Part shown: in pieces, positions 9,060-18,139 of the stretch
Layout of the letters: each line of letters opens with the position of its first letter
Position numbering within the stretch: position 1 is the stretch's first letter
IMG/VR virus record: IMGVR_UViG_3300030001_000064
Coordinates: 1-20,155 of that record
Origin: a virus
Reading direction: 5' to 3' (one strand)
DNA: 20,155 bases
Program-made: the position numbers and the translations under genes
Notes under the pieces: model-generated
What the model saw: the letters and a program-made list of their open reading frames with translations, nothing else
What the model was told of the DNA's origin: nothing
The model's database searches: none

Positions 9060-12000
9060 ATGAGTTACGGTAGCAACCCAACAACCACAACGCAGACCGC
9101 GCTTGGCACCAATCAGTTGCCAGTCTCGACGGTCTACACACCAAACACGGCGGCGGGCAACTTGACGCCCCTTGAAGGCGGGCCTGTTACAACTGATAGC
9201 AACAGCAATAAATCAGCCCCGATTTCAACCTATACCAAAGATGGCTCAAATGTCACCATTGGTACAACCACCGACACGGCATATAGCGGGTCAGGGGCCG
9301 GGACAGAAATAGCCATACTCAAAAAGATCGTTGCCCAACTAGCGGCATCGCTTGCAGTCTCGGGTACCGTTACCGCAAACGCGGGTACCAATCTCAATAC
9401 GTCAGCTTTAGCACTTGAAACAGGGGGCAACTTAGCAAGCATTAAAGCCGACGCTGATAGTATTTTATCAGGGATCGGGGCAATAAGCGATGCGGCCTAT
9501 AGCGGTTCTGGGAGCGGGTCTGAGATTGCTATTCTTAAAAAGATTGTTGCCCAATTAGCGGCAACAATCAGCACGTCTATTGCGTCTGCCTTACCGGCTG
9601 GTACCAACGTTATAGGCCACGTGATAGCCGACTCAGGGAGCACTACCGCCGTCACCTCACTACCCGCGCTCCCATCAGGCTCAAACCTTATCGGTAACGT
9701 TGAACTAGTGGACGGGGCGGGTACCAATAAAGCAACTATTTCAGCAGGTGGGGCACTCAAGGTTGATGGATCATCCGTAACACAACCGGTATCTGCTAGT
9801 TCTTTACCACTGCCCACCGGGGCCGCAACCGCCGCAAAGCAACCTGCACTCGGAACGGCGGGCACACCCTCTAGTGATGTGCTTTCAGTACAAGGTATTG
9901 CTAGCATGACCGCTTTGAAGGTTGATGGATCAGCAGTCACTCAGCCGGTAAGCGGCACTGTTATCGTTCAGCAGTCTACGGCTAGTAACCTCAAGGTAGA
10001 CTTATCGGGCACGTCTGCGAACGCAACGGCACTTAAAGTTGATGGGAGCGCGGTGACACAACCGGTAAGCGGCACTGTCTCTGATCAGCATAGCAATGTG
10101 CTTATCGACTATGATAGTGGGGCTGGTACGCAAAACATGACGGTGTTTGGTATCGCTTTACCGGCCTCGGGTGGATCGGTTGCAGGCGGCACTACATCAA
10201 ATCCGCTCAAAGTAGATCCCACGGGCACGACAACGCAACCGGTCAGTGCTACTAGTCTTCCCTTGCCTACCGGCGCTTCCACCTCTGCCAAACAACCGGC
10301 GCTCGGCACAGCCGGATCAGCAAGCTCAGATGTCATCACTGTGCAAGGCATCGCGTCCATGACTGCTCTAAAGGTTGATGGTAGTGCGGTCACTCAGCCG
10401 GTAAGCGGTACTGTCACGGTCACACAAGCAACGGCGGCGAATCTCAAGGTTGACCTCTCAGGCACAAGCGCGAACGCTACGGCCTTGAAGGTGGATGGAT
10501 CGGCAGTCACACAACCCGTATCGGGGACGGTAACAGCGAACGCGGGCACAGGGACGTTTACCGTCTCAGATCAACATTCAAATAACACTACTGACTATGA
10601 TACCGGGGCCGGTACACAGACCATGACGATGTATGGCCTTGCTCTCCCGGCTTCAGGCGGTTCAGTACCGGGCGGCACTGCTACCAACCCGGTACGCGTT
10701 GACACAACTGGTACGACAACACAGCCTGTAAGCGCGGCTAGTTTACCCCTTCCTACCGGCGCTTCTACAAGTGCAAAGCAACCGGCGTTAGGAACGGCTG
10801 GTAGCGCGTCTAGCGATGTGTTAACGGTGCAAGGCATTGCTAGTATGACCGCCTTGAAAGTAGACGGTTCTGCCGTCACACAGCCAGTTTCAGGTACTAT
10901 CACAGTCACACAAAGCACCGCTAGTAACCTCAAGGTTGATCTCTCAGGCACATCCGCAAACGCTACCGCGCTCAATGTAGCTGATCAGCACACAAACATC
11001 ACGACAGACTACGATAGCGGGGCGGGCACGCAAACAATGACCATGTACGGCATCGCTCTCCCGGCCAGTGGTGGAAGTGTTGCGGGCGGTACATCTGCCA
11101 ATCCGATTAAAACAGATCCGACTGGTACCACGACTCAGCCCGTAAGTGCTACGTCCTTACCTCTCCCAACGGGGGCGGCTACATCTGCCAAGCAACCTGC
11201 ACTCGGAACGGCGGGTAGCTCAAGCACAGATGTGCTCTCAATACAAGGGATAGCAAGTGGTACACCAATACCGATCACCGGATCAATCACGGCAACAAAC
11301 CCATCTGTAAGTACCGATGGATCTGCAATCCCTACATCAAGCACACTCATCGGAGCATCAGACGGCACAAACCTACAACAGCTCTTAGTAGAGTCTGCAA
11401 GCAATAGAAACTTGCGCGTAGGGATCTACGGCGGTGCAACAGAGGCAAGCGTAACCGGTTCTAATGCCCTCAAGGTAGACGGGTCTGCGGTCACTCAACC
11501 CGTAAGTGCTGCTAGTCTGCCACTGCCTACGGGAGCTTCCACATCTGCCAAGCAACCAGCTCTAGGTACTGCGGGCACTGCAAGTACCGATGTGCTCTCA
11601 GTACAGGGCATTGCTTCCATGACGGCGCTCAAAGTGGATGGGAGTGCAGTGACACAGCCCGTCTCAGGGACAGTCACGGTCACACAAAGTACAGCCGCAA
11701 ACTTAAAAGTAGACCTCTCAGGAACGGCGGCTAATGCCACGGCTCTAAAGGTAGACGGATCAGCCGTAACACAACCGGTATCAGGCACTATTACGGCTAA
11801 CGCAGGGTCAGGAACGTTCACGGTTTCAGACCAGCATAGCAATAACACCACTGACTACGATACAGGCGCGGGCACGCAAACAATGACCATGTACGGCATC
11901 GCGTTACCTGCAACGGGCGGCTCAGTTGCAGGGGGTACTGCTACCAACCCGGTACGCACTGATCCCACGGGCACAACCGCACAGCCCGTCTCAGGGACGG

Positions 12001-13970
12001 TAGCCGCTACGCAATCGGGCACATGGACAGTACAGCCCGGTAACACGGCCAATACAACTGCATGGAAAGTGGATGGTTCTGCGGTGACGCAACCCGTCTC
12101 AGGGACAGTCACATCCAATATAGGCACAACAAACGGCCTTGCACTTGATACGTCGATTAACGGCGTCATCGTCTCACAAGCAAGCACCACAAGTGGAGAG
12201 AAGGGGCCACTCATTCAGGGGGCCGTGACAACGGCATCACCGACATACACAACCGCGCAAACAAATCCGCTCTCTCTGACAACGGCGGGGGCGCTACGGG
12301 TAGACGCTAGCGCGACCACGCAACCAGTCTCAGGAACGGTAACAGCCAACGCCGGAACAAATATGTCAACCGCCGCGCTTGCTCTTGAGACTGGTGGGAA
12401 TCTTGCCACGCTAGCCGGGGCGGTCACATCGGCAAAGGTGCAATCAAACGTCGCTCAGATCAACGGCGTGGCCCCTCTCATGGGCAACGGTGTATCAGGT
12501 ACAGGTGCGCAACGTGTGACGATTGCAAGCGACTCTACGGGACAAATAGCACTAGCGGCGGGCAGTGCAGTGATCGGCCACGTGATAGCCGACTCAGGAT
12601 CGACAACCGCCGTCACTCAAGCAACCGCTAGCTCACTCAATGCGCAAGTTGTTGGGGCCGTGGCATCTGCCGGAAGCAATGCGGGCAATCCGCTCAAAGT
12701 AGGCGGTGCATTCAATAGCACACAGCCAACGGTGACAAATGCTCAGATTGTTGACGCTCAGATGACCGCTAGAGGTGCACAGATTGTCGCTACCGGAGTC
12801 GATACCTTTAGCGCAACGGTTTCAGGGACCGTCACAGCGAACGCTGGTACTAACCTTAACACATCGGCCCTTGCCCTTGAGACGGGCGGCAACCTCGCTA
12901 CGCTTGCGGGCGCAATATCTTCCACAAAGATGCAAAGCAACCTTGCACAAGTGAACGGCTCAACAACCGTCACCGCCGCAACTGGTGTGCAAAAGGTAGG
13001 CATTGTAGGCAACACGGGGGCAACGGTAGATAGTGGAGTAGGAGCGGGGACAGCCCCTACCAATGCAGTTGTTGGGGGTCTCGTTTACAATAGCGCATCG
13101 CCCGCCCCAACGTCCGGGCAATCAATGGCAATGCAAGCCGATCAAGCAGGAAATATCCGCGTCTTTCAGGGTGTCTCGTTCGCTACCCTTGCTGCATGGA
13201 ACAGTAGCACAACGATTAACACCGTCCAGAACATATTTACCAATAGCGGGGCTGAGAGCGTTATCGTCCAATTGACACAGACAACGACTATAACGGTGGG
13301 TGCTATCACATTTGAAGTAACCTACGACAATACTTCAAACTGGCAGACGATACCAGCGAACGCCGTCTTTGATCCTACGTCAACAACCTTTGCGGCAATC
13401 AGCTTACCCTACACACTGCAAGCAAGCACCAATAAGATTATCGGCCTCAATATGAACGGGGCCACGGGCCTACGTATCAAGCTTTCAACGGCTATCACCG
13501 GGTCAGGTAGTGTGACACCGTTCTATGCGCTACAACCTTATAGCCCCGCCGATACGATAATTGCGCTTTCGCCCACCGCCGCAAACTTTCTTACATCAAC
13601 CAATATCAACCAGATAAGCGGTACGAGCGCCGGAGTAGCCAATCCGCTCTACGTCTCTCAATCTGCTAATACTGGCTATGTGAGTGCGTTTGGCAGTAAC
13701 GCGTCGGCGCTGACCGCAAACACTGATGCAGCATTTAAGTGGGGGGCCGGTGGTACCACGGTGGTCAACCATATCATGCTGCAAAACAATACCGCGCTCA
13801 ATGTATTGTTTGATCTTGATGTAGCAACAAACGCAGGTAGTCCAATATGCTCACCGGGTCAAACATTGTTCTTTGATGTGCAAACAACGGCGCTACACCT
13901 TCAGGCCAACGGCACACCGAACCTCAACGGATCGGGTGCGGCGAACATTGTAATCAGGGCATGGTTGTAG
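9060..13970 (+). CDS. giant repetitive fibre-like structural protein
   Basis: The gene encodes 1636 residues rich in Thr, Ser, Ala, Gly and Val, with almost no Cys. The N-terminal part (to about residue 230) has two copies of AYSGSG-x-G-x-EIAILKKIVAQLAA. Residues about 230-1000 contain long repeats with the recurring VDGSAVTQPVSGT, SLPLPTG...KQPALGTAG, NLKVDLSGTSANATAL and DQHSN...IALPASGGSV. Three TANAGTN...ALALETGGNLA segments occur in the N-terminal and later parts. The last 270 residues are non-repetitive and beta-rich (from SFATLAAWNSS), a likely globular tip or attachment domain. This resembles phage tail or head fibres with beta-helical repeats. The ATG follows the portal stop directly. 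It is larger than all other proteins in view; exact virion position is unknown. Confidence 0.75.
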   Translation: MSYGSNPTTTTQTALGTNQLPVSTVYTPNTAAGNLTPLEGGPVTTDSNSNKSAPISTYTKDGSNVTIGTTTDTAYSGSGAGTEIAILKKIVAQLAASLAVSGTVTANAGTNLNTSALALETGGNLASIKADADSILSGIGAISDAAYSGSGSGSEIAILKKIVAQLAATISTSIASALPAGTNVIGHVIADSGSTTAVTSLPALPSGSNLIGNVELVDGAGTNKATISAGGALKVDGSSVTQPVSASSLPLPTGAATAAKQPALGTAGTPSSDVLSVQGIASMTALKVDGSAVTQPVSGTVIVQQSTASNLKVDLSGTSANATALKVDGSAVTQPVSGTVSDQHSNVLIDYDSGAGTQNMTVFGIALPASGGSVAGGTTSNPLKVDPTGTTTQPVSATSLPLPTGASTSAKQPALGTAGSASSDVITVQGIASMTALKVDGSAVTQPVSGTVTVTQATAANLKVDLSGTSANATALKVDGSAVTQPVSGTVTANAGTGTFTVSDQHSNNTTDYDTGAGTQTMTMYGLALPASGGSVPGGTATNPVRVDTTGTTTQPVSAASLPLPTGASTSAKQPALGTAGSASSDVLTVQGIASMTALKVDGSAVTQPVSGTITVTQSTASNLKVDLSGTSANATALNVADQHTNITTDYDSGAGTQTMTMYGIALPASGGSVAGGTSANPIKTDPTGTTTQPVSATSLPLPTGAATSAKQPALGTAGSSSTDVLSIQGIASGTPIPITGSITATNPSVSTDGSAIPTSSTLIGASDGTNLQQLLVESASNRNLRVGIYGGATEASVTGSNALKVDGSAVTQPVSAASLPLPTGASTSAKQPALGTAGTASTDVLSVQGIASMTALKVDGSAVTQPVSGTVTVTQSTAANLKVDLSGTAANATALKVDGSAVTQPVSGTITANAGSGTFTVSDQHSNNTTDYDTGAGTQTMTMYGIALPATGGSVAGGTATNPVRTDPTGTTAQPVSGTVAATQSGTWTVQPGNTANTTAWKVDGSAVTQPVSGTVTSNIGTTNGLALDTSINGVIVSQASTTSGEKGPLIQGAVTTASPTYTTAQTNPLSLTTAGALRVDASATTQPVSGTVTANAGTNMSTAALALETGGNLATLAGAVTSAKVQSNVAQINGVAPLMGNGVSGTGAQRVTIASDSTGQIALAAGSAVIGHVIADSGSTTAVTQATASSLNAQVVGAVASAGSNAGNPLKVGGAFNSTQPTVTNAQIVDAQMTARGAQIVATGVDTFSATVSGTVTANAGTNLNTSALALETGGNLATLAGAISSTKMQSNLAQVNGSTTVTAATGVQKVGIVGNTGATVDSGVGAGTAPTNAVVGGLVYNSASPAPTSGQSMAMQADQAGNIRVFQGVSFATLAAWNSSTTINTVQNIFTNSGAESVIVQLTQTTTITVGAITFEVTYDNTSNWQTIPANAVFDPTSTTFAAISLPYTLQASTNKIIGLNMNGATGLRIKLSTAITGSGSVTPFYALQPYSPADTIIALSPTAANFLTSTNINQISGTSAGVANPLYVSQSANTGYVSAFGSNASALTANTDAAFKWGAGGTTVVNHIMLQNNTALNVLFDLDVATNAGSPICSPGQTLFFDVQTTALHLQANGTPNLNGSGAANIVIRAWL
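9761..12086 (+). repeat. protein-level tandem repeats with divergent codons
   Basis: Units start at SLPLPTG near 9801, 10254, 10740, 11153 and 11513, so spacing varies from about 360 to 490 bases. The hexapeptide VDGSAV occurs nine times (9921, 10038, 10374, 10491, 10860, 11475, 11634, 11751, 12069), and every copy has a different nucleotide spelling. Four DQH(S/T)N...ALPA segments lie near 10082, 10569, 10984 and 11830. The repeat is therefore strong in protein but weak in DNA. Confidence 0.85.
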
Positions 13971-14678
13971 ATGTCTAGTTACTCTACCATTATGCGCAAT
14001 GCGCCGACCATTTACTATCGGTTAGGGGAGTCTTCAGGTCTCACCGCAACTGATAGTAGTGGAAATGGAAATAATGGTACCTATGCGGCAAGTGGAGTAA
14101 CCTACGGGGTTGCTAGCTCTCTACGTGATGGCAGTACAAATACAGCCGTGACGTTTAGCGGGGTTGGGCAAGTTAATGCGCCTGTTGGGATTGTTGTCTC
14201 AGGGAATGTGACGATTATGGTGTGGTTTAAGACGGCTGGTATTAGTGGCAATACCTCGCTTTTTGCAAATTATACGGCAACGGGGCCGTCTGTATTTGGG
14301 CTAGGTATAGCGGGGTCAGCAACAAACCTTGTTGCCTTTATCGTCGCAAACATGAGCGCAACAACAACGGCTACGCCCACTTTTACGGTAACGTCGAATG
14401 TGTGGTGTCATCTAGCGGCAACATTTGATACAACGTCACATGTCCTTGCGCTTTATGCAAATGGCGCACTTGTAGGGACAAATACAGAATCAGCTTATAG
14501 CCCGGCGGCGGCTGGTTTCTTTATCGGTGATTCTGTATTTGGTGACAATCAGGCCGGATCTTATGATGAGGCAGTTGTTTACAGCAAAGTGTTAACAGCC
14601 AATCAGATTAATGCTTATTATCAATCGACAAATGTAGAATATCGATCAATCAAACAACACAAGAGAGGGACAGTATGA
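13971..14678 (+). CDS. LamG/concanavalin A-like lectin domain protein
   Basis: This 235-residue protein matches the laminin G-like jelly-roll plan. It has an opening YYRLGESSG...DSSGNGNNGTY, a VTIMVWFKT strand, then WCHLAATFD...HVLALYANGALVGT, and FIGDSVFG...GSYDEAVVYSKVLTANQINAYY near the end. Such domains bind carbohydrates or surface polymers and are frequent on phage fibres and capsid surfaces. The ATG follows the fibre gene's stop with no gap. The C-terminus overlaps the next start by four bases. A receptor- or surface-binding role is inferred. Confidence 0.8.
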   Translation: MSSYSTIMRNAPTIYYRLGESSGLTATDSSGNGNNGTYAASGVTYGVASSLRDGSTNTAVTFSGVGQVNAPVGIVVSGNVTIMVWFKTAGISGNTSLFANYTATGPSVFGLGIAGSATNLVAFIVANMSATTTATPTFTVTSNVWCHLAATFDTTSHVLALYANGALVGTNTESAYSPAAAGFFIGDSVFGDNQAGSYDEAVVYSKVLTANQINAYYQSTNVEYRSIKQHKRGTV

Positions 14679-14959
14679 CACTCATCCCAATGGATTTAGC
14701 ACACTTCACCGTAGCACTTCAAAATGACACGAATCAGATGTATGAGAATATCAAATGGGCAAAAGAGCGCTATAGCATGTACAACCAGAATTGTACTACG
14801 CAAAACATGACAAGTGCTGGGATATCGGCGGGGGATCAATCGGCTATCCTGGCATTCATTGTCGATCTCTCACGGTTGGTAACGCTCTACTCTGGTAGCG
14901 TGCCTAGCAATAGCGCCGATTATATCTTTGATATCAATGCCATTCGAGGTATTTCATAA
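14675..14959 (+). CDS. small hypothetical protein in fibre block
   Basis: This 94-residue protein starts in an ATGA overlap, with AGAGAGGG upstream. It looks largely helical (LAHFTVALQNDTNQMYENIKW; QSAILAFIVDLSRLV) with no membrane segment. It lies between the lectin-like protein and another beta-rich protein, so it may link or trimerise surface proteins, but nothing in the sequence proves that. Confidence 0.6.
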   Translation: MTLIPMDLAHFTVALQNDTNQMYENIKWAKERYSMYNQNCTTQNMTSAGISAGDQSAILAFIVDLSRLVTLYSGSVPSNSADYIFDINAIRGIS

Positions 14960-15601
14960 GTGGTAACATCTTTGACGCTTTACGGCTCAACAAGTCTAGC
15001 ATCAACGGTAGCAACGGCAAGCAAACTTGTCAACGCTACCGGTGGTACGTCAACGTCAAAGACAACAACCGCCCCTAATGACAGCTCACAAAACTTCATG
15101 GAATGGCTTTCACAAGGAGGAACGGGGACTGATAGCGCGTCTATTGGTTCCCCTAGCGGAAAGGGGTACCTCTACGATGTAACGACGCTAGAGGGAAACA
15201 CGATAGCTCTGGGGAACTGGTCAGGCGTGTGGCGCATGAATGACACAGCCGGTTTTACTGCCGTCACCATGATTATGCGTGCTTACGTTTACAATAGCGG
15301 CCTCTATACCGCCATTGGCACTATGACACTTGCAAGCCAGTCCATGAGCAGTACAACAACAAACTACACATTTAGCAATACGTCATTCCCGGCTGTCACG
15401 TTCTACCTCAACGATAAGCTCTATATTGACGGATGGATGCACCCGATCACCGGGCACTGGACGGGTGATCCCATCGTCTCGTTTATGTCATCTAGCGCAA
15501 GCGCCGGTATAGCCAATCAGATGCAGGTAAATACACCCGGCTTTAGCCTGACACCACGCCTTATCACGCGACAACATCGGATCTTTGGGAGGGTTGCATA
15601 A
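14960..15601 (+). CDS. beta-rich probable virion surface protein
   Basis: This 213-residue protein begins at GTG 14960 directly after the previous stop, with GAGGT upstream. It is rich in Thr, Ser and Gly, with alternating hydrophobic strands and many Trp/Tyr residues (NWSGVWRMNDTAGFTAVTMIMRAYVYNSG region), typical of a jelly-roll or carbohydrate-binding fold. No named family is recognised. Its stop overlaps the next ATG (TAATG). Context places it in the fibre/surface block. Confidence 0.6.
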   Translation: MVTSLTLYGSTSLASTVATASKLVNATGGTSTSKTTTAPNDSSQNFMEWLSQGGTGTDSASIGSPSGKGYLYDVTTLEGNTIALGNWSGVWRMNDTAGFTAVTMIMRAYVYNSGLYTAIGTMTLASQSMSSTTTNYTFSNTSFPAVTFYLNDKLYIDGWMHPITGHWTGDPIVSFMSSSASAGIANQMQVNTPGFSLTPRLITRQHRIFGRVA

Positions 15602-15783
15602 TGCCAGTGATTTACGTCCTACGTGCCCCTGCGGGCGTTCTCATCCTCGGATCATCGACGCCTACGATCTCATCAAATGCAACCTTTACCGTACGCAAGG
15701 GTAACGCAATGCTAGAGGCGCGTGGGGGTGAGGCGTCAGTGCAGATACGTAAGGGTGACGCGACATTTACGGAGGGTAAATAA
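15601..15783 (+). CDS. small hypothetical protein with internal repeat
   Basis: This 60-residue protein starts one base before the end of the previous stop. A segment ATFTVRKGNA is echoed by ASVQIRKGDATFT, so it may be a short beta repeat. It has no cysteine or membrane segment; the first 18 residues are hydrophobic but lack a basic N-terminus and a clear signal peptide cleavage site. The position suggests a structural accessory. Confidence 0.5.
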   Translation: MPVIYVLRAPAGVLILGSSTPTISSNATFTVRKGNAMLEARGGEASVQIRKGDATFTEGK

Positions 15784-16116
15784 ATGAGCTGTGATACCGA
15801 TGATTATTCTCCTATCTACGTGGGGGATGTTGGGGCACCCTTTAATCCGGTGTTTGAATATGCCGATGGCACTCTCGTTGACTTGACCGGGGCAACCATC
15901 ACCATGAAATTTCTCAATGAGAATACCGCCGCTATCATCACCACGACGGGTACATGGACGATTGACACCGATCCTACCACTGGCAAGGCGTCATATGCCT
16001 ACGCAAGCAATGACGTGTCTGTAGCCGGGTTGTACACCATCTACATCACCATCACAAAAAGTGGAAAGCCGTTCCATGCTGATACCAAACAACTAGAGAT
16101 AAAGGCGGCAATATGA
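15784..16116 (+). CDS. BppU-like N-terminal domain protein
   Basis: This 110-residue protein reads YVGDVGAPFNPVFEYADGTLVDLTGATITMKF, then a GTWTIDTDPTTGKASYAY segment and a final SVAGLYTIYITITKSGKPFHADTKQLEI. This pattern closely follows the N-terminal domain of BppU-type phage baseplate upper proteins, which anchors receptor-binding modules. Only that domain is present, so the protein is much shorter than typical BppU. It may be a stand-alone adaptor for the surface proteins encoded upstream. Confidence 0.6.
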   Translation: MSCDTDDYSPIYVGDVGAPFNPVFEYADGTLVDLTGATITMKFLNENTAAIITTTGTWTIDTDPTTGKASYAYASNDVSVAGLYTIYITITKSGKPFHADTKQLEIKAAI

Positions 16117-16239
16117 GTAGGGTGTGGTTTCACATATGCCTTGTCTATCACATGCTTTGCATTAAACTATTTGATCGTAGTGCAACAATCATATGCATCA
16201 GAATGGGCAACCGTACAAAAATAAGGAGGATACATTATC

Positions 16240-16392
16240 ATGGCAATGAAGCACCCAGGGTTTAAAGCCGTACAAGGCAAGATAGCCGCAAAATATGGTA
16301 TGAAAGCGGCGGGGGCAATCCTAGCCGCATCAACCAGGAAAGCATCAGCGAAAGCAAAAAGGAAAAACCCTCACTTAAAGCGTGTAAAATAG
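16240..16392 (+). CDS. small basic phage protein
   Basis: This 50-residue gene starts at ATG 16240, ten bases after GGAGG (16225-16229), and ends at TAG 16390-16392. The product reads HPGFKAVQGKIAAKYGMKAAGAILAASTRKAS..., ending in a Lys/Arg-rich tail (KAKRKNPHLKRVK). I recall similar very small basic proteins of this plan near scaffold/capsid genes in other phages, with no established function. The charge suggests DNA contact or capsid-interior binding, which is inference. It lies just before the scaffold gene. Confidence 0.75.
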   Translation: MAMKHPGFKAVQGKIAAKYGMKAAGAILAASTRKASAKAKRKNPHLKRVK

Positions 16393-16441
16393 CGACAATA
16401 TAGCAGAGGTATTGTTTTTCTACAAAGGATAACTTATACTA

Positions 16442-17134
16442 ATGGATGAAACCACAACTGTTCCTTCATCTCTGGCAGATGAAACGAGCAATGCACCCAC
16501 GCCCCAGGCGGGCAACACAACCACAAGCGGATCTCAGGAAGATCAGCAACAAAAGTCATCATCGATCAGTCTTTCAGATTATGAGAAGATTGTCAAAGAA
16601 CTTCGTGCCGAGAATGCAAAGCACCGGACATCACTAAAACGCTTTGAAGAAGAGCAGCAGAAACAAGATGAAGCACGCCTCTCCAAAGAACAGCTTTTAG
16701 AGAAACAGCTAGCAGATCTTCAAACACAGCACCAACAGATCACGGAAGCGCAATTTGAGCGCAACGTGAACCATATGGTAGCCGTTGAAGCAGCAAAGGC
16801 CGGAGTTGATCCTAACGTCATTGATCGGGTGTCTCGCATGCTGGCATGGGAAGATATAGAGGTAGATGATGAAGGGACACCATCACAGACAAGCGTACGA
16901 TCTTTAATTGACCAACTTCTCAAAGATATTCCAGGCTTAAAACAACGTGGGGCCGCGTCGTCAGTCTCAAGCGGGGGCGCAACCAATCCATCACGCGCAC
17001 AAACATCAGCACCATCGCAACTTTCGTGGGATGTCATCGGAAGCTTAAACGCCACAGAGTACAACGCCCGGCGCTCAGAAATTCAAGAGTGGATTGCAAC
17101 ACATCCCCCACGATACGGACGCAAACTAGTTTAA
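16442..17134 (+). CDS. capsid scaffold protein
   Basis: This 230-residue protein has the usual scaffold build. It opens with a polar low-complexity N-terminus and continues with a central coiled coil (about residues 40-105: LSDYEKIVKELRAENAKHRT...EEEQQKQDEARLSKEQLLEKQ). A helical region with VAVEAAKAGVDPNVIDRVSRML follows, and a polar C-terminus ends IQEWIATHPPRYGRKLV. The GP20-like phage minor structural/scaffold family has the same AENAKHR...AAKAGV...VIDR pattern. It precedes the coat gene, as scaffolds do. An AAAGGATAA site lies upstream. Role: guides procapsid assembly and then leaves. Confidence 0.8.
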   Translation: MDETTTVPSSLADETSNAPTPQAGNTTTSGSQEDQQQKSSSISLSDYEKIVKELRAENAKHRTSLKRFEEEQQKQDEARLSKEQLLEKQLADLQTQHQQITEAQFERNVNHMVAVEAAKAGVDPNVIDRVSRMLAWEDIEVDDEGTPSQTSVRSLIDQLLKDIPGLKQRGAASSVSSGGATNPSRAQTSAPSQLSWDVIGSLNATEYNARRSEIQEWIATHPPRYGRKLV

Positions 17135-17203
17135 ACAAGAATCTTGTATCTCTGCCTTAGCACCTTTTGAGAGATGTTATGGTAGGGGTGATAGGGGCAA
17201 TAC

Positions 17204-18130
17204 ATGTCACTAAATAATTTTATACCACAGTTGTGGGCAGATACGTTACTACCGGCACTACGAGCAAATCTCGTATATGGTAATCTGTTCAACGAGGACT
17301 ATCAGGGCCAAATTTCGCAAATGGGCGATACGGTTAAGATCAACAGTATCGGCGATGTCTCCATTTTCAACTACACCAAAGATACCGACCTTAACGCGCC
17401 CCAAGCATTAACCGATGCTCAAAGCATGCTCACCATCTCTCAGGCGAAGTACTATAATTTTGAGGTAGATGACGTAGATCAGGCACAGGCGCACCCTCAA
17501 GTTATGACTGAGGCCATGTCGTGGGCGGCATTTGAACTTGCAAACACAATGGACTTGTACTATGCCGGTTTCTATACCGATGCAGTCAATAACATTGGTT
17601 CTACTAGTAGCTGGCAGACTGTCACCGTTCCAACAAACACGAATGTTGGTGGTGGTACGACTCTTTACGACTATCTGGTCATGATGAATCAGAAGTTGAC
17701 GGAAAATAAGGTGCCAAAACAAGGCCGGTGGTGTGTTATCCCCCCTTGGGGTACGACTTTCCTCATTCAAGATATCCGCTTTACATCGTTCAACACGGCA
17801 GATGCACGTATGACCATACAGACCAACAAGATTGACGCGGCTGGTGGTTCTACTGGCGATGCCTACATCGGGCGCGTTGCTGGTATGGATGTCTACGAAA
17901 GCATTAATGCCCCCCACCTCAGTGCTGCTAGCAACGTTGGTGTTACCGGTGCTCAAGACGTGTTTCTAGCGGGTCACACCATGACACTCACCAAAGCTAC
18001 CGGCATTAACAAAGTAGAAGCATATCGCCCACCGTACCGCTTTGCTGATGCAGTCAAAGGGCTTGCACTCTACGGTGCTAAGACAATTCGTCCGTATGCA
18101 CTATGCGCCGGGTACTTCCAGCATCCATAG
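17204..18130 (+). CDS. major capsid protein, P22 coat-like
   Basis: This 308-residue protein follows the scaffold gene and is the expected length for a major coat protein. The N-terminal segment LWADTLLPALRANLVYGNLF, then GDTVKINSIGDV and DVDQAQ, follows the plan of P22 gp5-type coat proteins with the HK97 fold. The C-terminal part includes KVEAYRPPYRFADAVKGLALYGAKTIRP, a pattern typical of coat proteins whose last strands return to the peripheral domain. No capsid protease gene is present in this window, which fits coat proteins that are not proteolysed. The start ATG 17204 follows AGGGGTGATAGGGG. Confidence 0.85.
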   Translation: MSLNNFIPQLWADTLLPALRANLVYGNLFNEDYQGQISQMGDTVKINSIGDVSIFNYTKDTDLNAPQALTDAQSMLTISQAKYYNFEVDDVDQAQAHPQVMTEAMSWAAFELANTMDLYYAGFYTDAVNNIGSTSSWQTVTVPTNTNVGGGTTLYDYLVMMNQKLTENKVPKQGRWCVIPPWGTTFLIQDIRFTSFNTADARMTIQTNKIDAAGGSTGDAYIGRVAGMDVYESINAPHLSAASNVGVTGAQDVFLAGHTMTLTKATGINKVEAYRPPYRFADAVKGLALYGAKTIRPYALCAGYFQHP

Positions 18131-18139
18131 AGAGGCCGT

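Noticed and set aside
9230-13063. Seven or more long minus-strand open frames opposite the large repeat protein
   Set aside because: They recur at the same phase opposite each repeat, are rich in the complement of Thr/Ser/Ala/Gly codons, and lack consistent ribosome binding sites or motifs. They are by-products of the repeat composition.
16113-16265. 50-codon frame starting in an ATGA overlap with the BppU-like gene
   Set aside because: It is coupled by position but has an odd Cys/His/Ile-rich composition and contains the ribosome binding site and start of the small basic gene. I consider it unlikely but not excluded.
16412-16440. TTGTTT-17-TATACT promoter-like sequence before the scaffold gene
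   Set aside because: Transcription would begin inside the scaffold reading frame, after its ATG at 16442, and would miss the ribosome binding site.
17135-17147. ACAAGAATCTTGT palindrome between scaffold and coat genes
   Set aside because: Only six paired bases around one central base, no T-tract and no second copy seen. It may be a weak operator or mRNA feature but cannot be supported.
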